Origin: Plutella xylostella
Taxonomy: Eukaryota; Arthropoda; Insecta; Lepidoptera; Plutellidae
DNA: 64,000 bases
Reading direction: 5' to 3'
NCBI RefSeq assembly: GCF_932276165.1
Contig: NC_063992.1
Span: 258,001 to 322,000, forward strand
Positions 58,801-64,000 of this stretch are shown here, one piece after another; within the stretch, counting starts at the first letter, position 1, and each line of letters starts with the position of its first letter. The notes below the pieces were generated by a model. That model searched no databases, was not told where the DNA came from, and saw only the letters and a list, made by a program, of their open reading frames with translations. The position numbers and the translations under genes were made by a program.

Positions 58801-60464
58801 CCTGCACTTCAGTGCAGTGGTGGTTAGAATTAACATATTTTTATAGATCTTATTTCTGACTTGTTACCGTGCGGGAAAATATTGTCAGTTTTCCCCTTTT
58901 GTATTTTAGTAGGTAGCCAGGTAGGCAAGTAGTTATTATAGCCCTTAAAAAGGCTTGAGAAATACTTAGATGACTGGTTTTTCCTGAGTTAAATTCATTG
59001 TAATGTCATATGAAAAGTAGCCTCTACGGTGTATTTTAGGTATATTGTGTGTAGCTTGTTGCCGGCCGCCTGCCCACAATCAGCATGAGCGACGGCTGAG
59101 CGTGTTCTCGATATTTCTTTGATGTCGTTTTGTCTGATGTTCGCTTTTTAACATTTACATGTCTTTGGCACTGAGTAACGCACAATTAAGAATGTTCCTT
59201 ATTTTCAGTAAGAATATAAGATATTTAACTACTCCTTTCAGTAGTTAGATAGAAGTAGATGTTTACCAAAATGTTGACGCTGGTGCGACGCGACAATGAA
59301 GGTGATTGGAGCGGCTGCAGTCCGACCCGACGACGTCGACATTGATTTCAAAATCCAATTTAAAGGAAAACCATTTTAATTTGAAGTCCCGTGAAGTTGG
59401 CAGCGCGCCGCATTAGGGCCGCGGCCGTAACGATCAATTCTCGTCGTTTTCTCGTCGCAGCACGAGTCATCGGGCTAATGGAGTGTGCAGGCGGAGAGTG
59501 CAGGTGCGATGGCTCTTATCGTGTGAGCGGCAAGGGCGGGACTGCGCCGCCACTAGCGCAGGGGGGTGGGGGAGGCGCGCGGAGGGGGTGGCAAGTTCAA
59601 GTGCACCCCCCCGCGGGTGCAGCGCCACAAGAGCAAGGATTTTGCCTAAAAAGCGGCGATGCCAAGTTCGCTATTAGTAAGAAAATTAAGGAAACTTTAA
59701 TTTAGGTACTTCCTAATGAAATGCAGGGTGCTGTTTCTCAGATTTGCCACGTACGGTACCTGCTGAGGTGCTTGTTGTGCACTGCGTGTAGCTGCAATCT
59801 CTAGATCTTGATATTTAGCGGCGGCGCGTAATCTGATCCCTTTAATTACTGTACCTATCGATTATTAAATCCGTGAAGTCGCTGGCTATCTGGCAACTGG
59901 AGGTTCACTTACAGATTCAGGAAGTACTTACGGTGGTATACTGTGATCGGGTCTCCACCTGGAGTTTCTAAATATTGTGTATAAAATGGTCCCAGTATAC
60001 ATGCGGACGTTGCGAATAATATCGATGACGATTCCGAGAATTTCATTGTATAAATAGTTCAGATCGAGTCTTTGATGGCCAAACTTTTATAAGAAACTAA
60101 TTTAGGTTTTTATTTACTTAAATGAATAATTATGTCTTTACACTGTTAGAGTGAGTAACGCCTCTTGCTTGCCTGCTTGGTGGTTTCTTCTGTGTATGTT
60201 TTTGATAACGCTTCATGAATATCTGCCCAGGCCGGGGACCGAACCTGGGACCTTTGGCATAGCAGTCATGGTCTCTAACCACTACAGCATTCGGATTTCG
60301 GTCGTCATAAATACTTAGTTATTATCGGTGAGTAGCCGTGGCTCAGTGCAGTGACGTGGCGTGTTGTTGCAGGGGCGTGCGACGCGGGCTGCGGCTGCGC
60401 GGCGCCGCGCGTGCCCGAGCCCGACCTGCTCTACGACCACCACTCCTCCGAGGAAGAACTCGAG
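37845..60464 (+). CDS. Unidentified long-intron gene, 5' part (four exons; continues off window)
   Basis: Exons 37845-37910, 38070-38121, 51428-51478 and 60373-60464 have canonical GT-AG borders and compatible phases (0, 1, 1, then 0). They give about 87 residues: MLKFLTHKLRTHSLNEDNVS..., an acidic VEERDSGTESDDEAERD, then DNCADVIMKWNDVTDI, then a Cys-rich ACDAGCGC leading to PEPDLLYDHHSSEEELE. I do not recognise the family. Acidic Ser/Glu clusters suggest phosphorylation or disorder. The ATG at 37845 has A at -3. An in-frame ATG at 37701 would add 48 residues but has a weaker context and Ala/Pro-rich sequence. Introns of 0.16, 13.3 and 8.9 kb are typical of developmental or neural genes; that is inference. 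Intermediate exons could have been missed. Confidence 0.55.
39805..39832 (+). repeat. (CCG)n run followed by poly(C)
   Basis: About six CCG units and a run of eight C lie in intron 2 of the long-intron gene. It is probably length-variable and I see no evidence of function. Confidence 0.7.
42447..42674 (-). repeat. 3' LTR of the mini LTR element
   Basis: On the + strand it reads gtttagggtataaagaggtg at the left and ends acatgtgtcgctaca. It looks identical to 43474-43701. The adjoining polypurine tract lies at 42675-42692. Confidence 0.85.
43474..43701 (-). repeat. 5' LTR of the mini LTR element
   Basis: Same 228-bp sequence as 42447-42674. Its inner edge adjoins tcggtggtcacca, the complement of the proposed primer-binding site. 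Confidence 0.85.
52524..52969. mobile_element. Harbinger-type MITE, TTA target duplication
   Basis: The ends gggtgcttttccaccagaga and its reverse complement tctctggtggaaaagcaccc lie between TTA repeats at 52521-52523 and 52970-52972. Inverted similarity continues into tgtgctatg/catagcaca. The middle contains several tandem copies of a 12-13-base catccatagcaca unit at 52777-52832. At 446 bp it has no transposase. A degenerate relative is at 35438-35494. Confidence 0.82.
52777..52832 (+). repeat. 12-13-bp tandem repeat (catccatagcaca)
   Basis: About four to five near-identical units with a/g variation before the final base lie inside the Harbinger-type MITE. They extend the word catagcaca of the element's own terminal repeat. 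Confidence 0.75.
54609..54633 (+). repeat. (GGC)n run
   Basis: About eight GGC units in intron 3 of the long-intron gene, within a short GC-rich patch. Confidence 0.75.
56121..57486. mobile_element. Dispersed repeat (ccggccaagtgcgagtcggg ... ctacggaaccctaa), split by a LINE
   Basis: It starts ccggccaagtgcgagtcggg and gctcgcgcacaaagggtgcc and ends with a (gacggaca)n run and ataagggttccgtttttgcc, ggctacggaaccctaa. The ends share gggtgccgtag / ctacggaaccc as short inverted words. This block is a very common interspersed repeat in lepidopteran sequence; I do not know its class for certain. Without the LINE insertion it is about 575 bp. Confidence 0.6.
56309..57090 (-). mobile_element. 5'-truncated LINE insertion (RT C-terminal region) with 10-bp target duplication
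   Basis: The 245-codon minus-strand frame 57069-56332 carries the post-RT region of a non-LTR retrotransposon. It includes AARNNILRRLTGRTWGAHPH, YSAAEYACPVW and a C-terminal Cys/His cluster, CSCGSLQTTSHLIECP. It ends about 25 bases before the 3' end of the insertion, which reads gcattttacacgatagaaga then ag. An exact direct repeat ccccgtagtt at 56299-56308 and 57091-57100 brackets the piece. The frame is intact to its stop, so the insertion is fairly recent. The same 3' end occurs at 18345-18375. Confidence 0.85.
60217..60310 (-). mobile_element. tRNA-derived SINE head, antisense
   Basis: On the minus strand this reads ccgaatgctgtagtggttag, agaccatgactgctatgcc, aaaggtcccaggttcggtcc and cccggcctgggcagatattc. 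Box A- and box B-like segments are clear; the body is missing. It ends about 62 bases before the acceptor of the fourth exon of the long-intron gene. Confidence 0.65.
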
Positions 60465-63400
60465 GTCAGTACCACCGCCCACACTCGACTGTCTCACACG
60501 GCGGTCGCAATATGCCCACCACGATTCAGATCAAAAACATGTCGTGTAGACTTTGTAAAATATAGCAAGAGTCCCATGACGTTTGATTGACAGACGCTAA
60601 TGACTGGTTAATAAAGTTCATTTTCCTTTGACAATCAACAAATGTCAGTTAAAATGTATGGATTCGACAGCTGTCATAGGGCTCATATCATTATAATTAT
60701 TACCTATATTTTACAAAGTTTAGTTTTGTTTTTGTCTCTGAAAACAAGAAAGTGACCTCTACATTTTATCTAACTGTCCATACTAGTCGAACTCCCTATT
60801 TGTTACAGTCACGTAGTCTCATTGTATGCTCCCTTATAAATATAGTCCCTCGACGTTTGATCGTTGCATGGCCTTTTCTCGTGTTGTGGCAAATACGTAT
60901 TCTCATTCGCACATACAAAATAGACGACTCTCTACCTTTATTACGTACATTAACACTTACATACACTCACTTCTCGATTTAACTTTGTTACTTACACGAC
61001 TTTCTAAACACTTGGAGAAATTGTTAATAGCAAATAGATAGCTCATTAAGTCATCTGTTTAAGCCCATAAAGTGAAATAAGTAGATAAAGTGAGTGGAGT
61101 AGTAAACCTCCTGATGTAAAATACATTAATGCGTACTTAACTAGTGTAATCATAATTACTTAATCAGAAAGCACTACCCGCACCCAGTCGTACGTATCCC
61201 GGGATTGCTTACTTGGAATAAGCAGCATGAATATTTGACACATGTAGGTTTTACCGTACCGGTGCGCGGTCTTCGGTTTTTATTCTCTCTGCTTTCTGCC
61301 TACTTACCCCCTGGCCACAGCCAATTGCGGCGCGGCGTGCGGCGCGGCGAGCGGCGCGGCTAGCGGTGAGCGCCGAAAACAAACGCTAGACAACGTACGA
61401 AGTATGCCACAGCTAGCCGCGGGGCGAAATGCGGCGCGGCTAGCGGCGCGGGTTGCATGGCGCGGTGCGCGGCGGCGGCGGGCGGCGCGGTGTGCGAGCG
61501 AAACAAATGTACTAGAGAGTATCGAGGCGGCCACAGCTCAAAGCGGCGCGCACGGCGGCATCAAGTGGACGGACTAGCGGTCGCAACTGGTCGAGCTGTG
61601 GCATACCACCGCAATCCGCACCGCCCGCCGCCCCTCACGCCGCACCTCATCCCGCACCGCTGAAAGCTGTGGCTGAGCCCTTAGGGTTCATTATTACTAG
61701 ACTAGTTACTATAACTTGGGAACTAGGAAATAGTCATATCATTTTAAATGCTATGCTTGAATCTAATTAAGATTAAGTCATCATAGCTTTAAACTCGTTA
61801 ACGTTTATTGAAGTAAATAAGGAGGTATCCTCACGTCTTGTGAAATATTCACTTAATGTGCTATCAAACAACATCCAACCAACAGAGAAAAACTATTCTT
61901 ACAACGAGCTTGTCATACACCCCTCTTGCTCTCACAGCAACATAAGGAAAACTAGTACGTAGATAGTTAATGAAATACTTATTGAGGAAAAATGGGGGGT
62001 CACGAGGGTAGGGGCAGCGACGGCAGTCCGCACAATTGCCGGCTATCGGGAATCGCTGATGCCGTAATTGGCCGTAACCGGCGACCATAAGTTAGTGCCA
62101 ATTTATGGGGACGGTCCAGAGTCGATTACGGACTCTCGAGAAGCTGTTCCCGAACTTTTTGGCAAACGCCGCTGTTAGTTCGCGCTAATTAGGCAAATAT
62201 ACGTGGATCTCATGTCCAATGGAATTGGCCCGGGAAAGTTTCTCTTGGCAACATAAAGTCCGGTTCTACCGCCGGCCGACTGGCTGGCAGGTCGGATTGA
62301 TTCACCGTCATTGCGTGTGATGGTTTCAATTACGCTATTAAGTTTCGTTCGTTTTGTGTATCGTGTAGAGACTATCGAATTAGGCTATCTGTGGGTCCTG
62401 GTCACGCGAGCAGCCCGGGGCGGCGGGCCCGCTGGCCCCGTGGTCGCCGCCGCCGCTGCACATAGTCTGCACTGAAGCTAACCTCCTTGCGCGACTCGTT
62501 GGGGCGAATGACATTATTCTATTGATTTTCTGTTTACGCTGTCTATACTTAATAGGGAGGTTTCAGGATTATGAGTTAATGCGCCTGGTAAATCAGAACA
62601 CATTTAAAAATAATTTCATACGTATTGTAAGAAGTCATTTGTAGCATTATTACGAGTAGATTAGTTGCTGCGTGATAGATGACAGATGCTATTCAAAGTT
62701 GTAACATTATGTGTACATTAGGTGAGTGTGGTGCTGTGGTGCAAGTTGCACAGTGAGGTTACAACACAGTGGGGGTGAATGGCCGCGCCGCGTCGCCGTC
62801 GGTCGCCGAGTGCCGCGGAGTCAGCGAAAATTAGTAAACGAACAAAAAACTGCGCACTCCGCTCCCTCGCGGTGTTGCCGCCCCCATCACACAAAAATTA
62901 CATTAATAAGCTTCATGGATTTCACAAATCTCCCGGTTTACCTTATAGCTGCATGTGTTTATAAATATTGCCTACTATGTAAGAGACATAGTGCACAACT
63001 AGCTCGCTAAAGTAAAAAAATTACATTAGGCTCTCTATGGAGACTATGCCATTACATTTCCATCTCATCTGAGAATGATTTGGTTTTGGTAAGACTTATT
63101 GTTCGATGTCAAGTTCCGCTGGTGTTAAATATTATTACCTAGTTAAATGCAGCAACACCCGAGTTTCAGCGGGTCTTCTCCGGTTGGACGATAAGGGATC
63201 AATTTCGATAACGACTCGCTTATTGACGCTCGATAATGTAGTAATGCGATGCAGTTTTATTTGTTTCCGAAACAAACAGCTTAGAATAATGGTAATAAAT
63301 GACTAATGGAGCATGCTATTGTTACGCCGACAGACCTATCAAGTTCATGATGTGTAATCGGAGTAGGCCCCCGCGGCCCTCCCTCGCTGGCTCTCCTCAT

Positions 63401-64000
63401 CATGCACTCATCTCTCGCGGCTGCACGTGTAGCTATTCTGTGCTGTGGAGTTGCCGAGAAATATCTATCGTTTAATTTTGTATTTTGCCATCTCTTGAGA
63501 GACAATAGTAGTACTAGTTATATCAATCTAGATCGAACTGCTTATAAATGTATTTGTAATTTTCAGTCATTTGTGTCTTGGTTCCCCAGCGAACATGCAA
63601 GCCTCAAAATACCTTAACCTTTCTAAATGTATGTGAAATAATTTTCCAACTGCTTAGCTGCTTAGGTTCCAATAAATGTATAATCGGAAGATATAAATTG
63701 CTTTCATGAATGCCGTTTGAAGACGCCATTTCTAGTGAGCTTCTAATTACAAGGTTCGCACATAATGTCAAAAGTCTTTGAACACCTCCAATGGCAGTAA
63801 ATTATATATTAGTCAGTACCTCATTCAAAAGAGACTCATTAATGAAACACTTAAGTACAGTAGGTTCACTATTTTCCAATTTGATATTCTGAACTAAAGA
63901 ACTAACACATAGCTAATGTACCTATCTAACTACGAGGAAGGTAAATAACTCGGATCAGGGGGCTTTAAACAGCTTGTTCGTTCCGCTTTGTTTGTGCTTA
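60465..64000 (+). other. Downstream part of the long-intron gene (intron 4), no exon seen
   Basis: After the gtcagt donor at 60465 no further in-phase exon is recognisable to the window end. The stretch contains a GC-rich MITE at 61307-61680, GC patches at 62410-62460 and 62780-62830, and otherwise AT-rich sequence. Short frames at 60752, 62726 and 63402 show no family signals. Confidence 0.5.
61307..61680. mobile_element. GC-rich MITE, TTA target duplication
   Basis: TTA repeats at 61304-61306 and 61681-61683 bracket the copy. The ends share GCCACAGC...GCGG in inverted orientation (left ggccacagccaattgcgg; right, reverse complement, cagccacagctttcagcgg). A second inner inverted pair is gtatgccacagct / agctgtggcatac. 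The interior is very GC-rich with repeated ggcgcggc words. At 374 bp it has no transposase, and it could easily be mistaken for a CpG island or promoter. Confidence 0.65.

Larger units (their letters stand above)
51479..60372 (+). other. Intron 3 of the long-intron gene (8.9 kb)
   Basis: No exon recognised. It holds a Harbinger-type MITE (52524-52969), a GGC run at 54609-54632, the nested transposon cluster 55690-57709, GC-rich blocks at 53215-53300 and 59540-59620, and an antisense SINE (60217-60310). Donor gtaagt and acceptor gttgcag are canonical. Confidence 0.5.

Noticed and set aside
59479..59525. Alternative first exon (MECAGGECRCDGSYR) before a gtgagc donor
   Set aside because: It would end in phase 0, which does not fit the phase-1 entry of the exon at 60373, and no promoter signal supports it.
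1..64000. CRISPR arrays, bacterial operons, riboswitches or integrated prokaryotic DNA
   Set aside because: The window is intron-containing eukaryotic DNA; the tandem repeats seen lack the repeat-spacer pattern and no operon-like gene spacing exists.

Overview
The window is animal nuclear DNA, most probably from a moth or butterfly (Lepidoptera). Genes are split into many exons with GT-AG introns, and intergenic DNA is AT-rich. The repeats are of lepidopteran type: tRNA-derived SINEs, a short Helitron with a TCTG microsatellite, TTA- and TA-flanked MITEs, and CR1/Jockey-type LINE fragments. I cannot name the species. Most open frames are non-coding noise; only three host genes are supported, all on the + strand.

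Layout. 1-1268 is a minus-strand LINE reverse-transcriptase fragment running off the left edge. 1269-19639 shows no host gene. It holds an unusual palindromic element (5541-6453) built of 16-bp periodic arms around a 153-bp tandem core, a near-complete two-ORF LINE with an in-frame internal deletion (about 8550-11831), and a small Helitron (16250-16476).

Gene 1 (19640-22172, five exons) is TMEM147, an ER membrane protein of the Sec61/BOS translocon complex. Gene 2 (23494-34298, nine exons, 522 aa by my splicing) is a single-pass receptor: signal peptide, cysteine-containing ectodomain with N-glycosylation sites, one membrane segment and a cytoplasmic SEFIR-like domain, so an interleukin-17-receptor-like protein. 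Its introns are crowded with nested transposons, and its seventh exon ends in a 3.2-copy tandem repeat that copies the splice donor three times.

Gene 3 starts at 37845 inside a GC-rich block and continues beyond the window. Four small coding exons (37845, 38070, 51428, 60373) join in phase across introns of 13.3 and 8.9 kb. I do not recognise the protein. Its introns hold a 1.25-kb minus-strand LTR element with apparently identical LTRs, a Harbinger-type MITE, and a three-level nest of transposons at 55690-57709.

Genes 1 and 2 are head-to-tail about 1.3 kb apart and both products enter the secretory pathway, but nothing in the sequence shows that they are functionally linked. The items most worth follow-up are the SEFIR receptor with its donor-duplicating repeat, the 16-bp-periodic palindromic element, the in-frame-deleted LINE and the unidentified long-intron gene. 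All splice models and repeat calls are by eye, with no alignment or transcript support.
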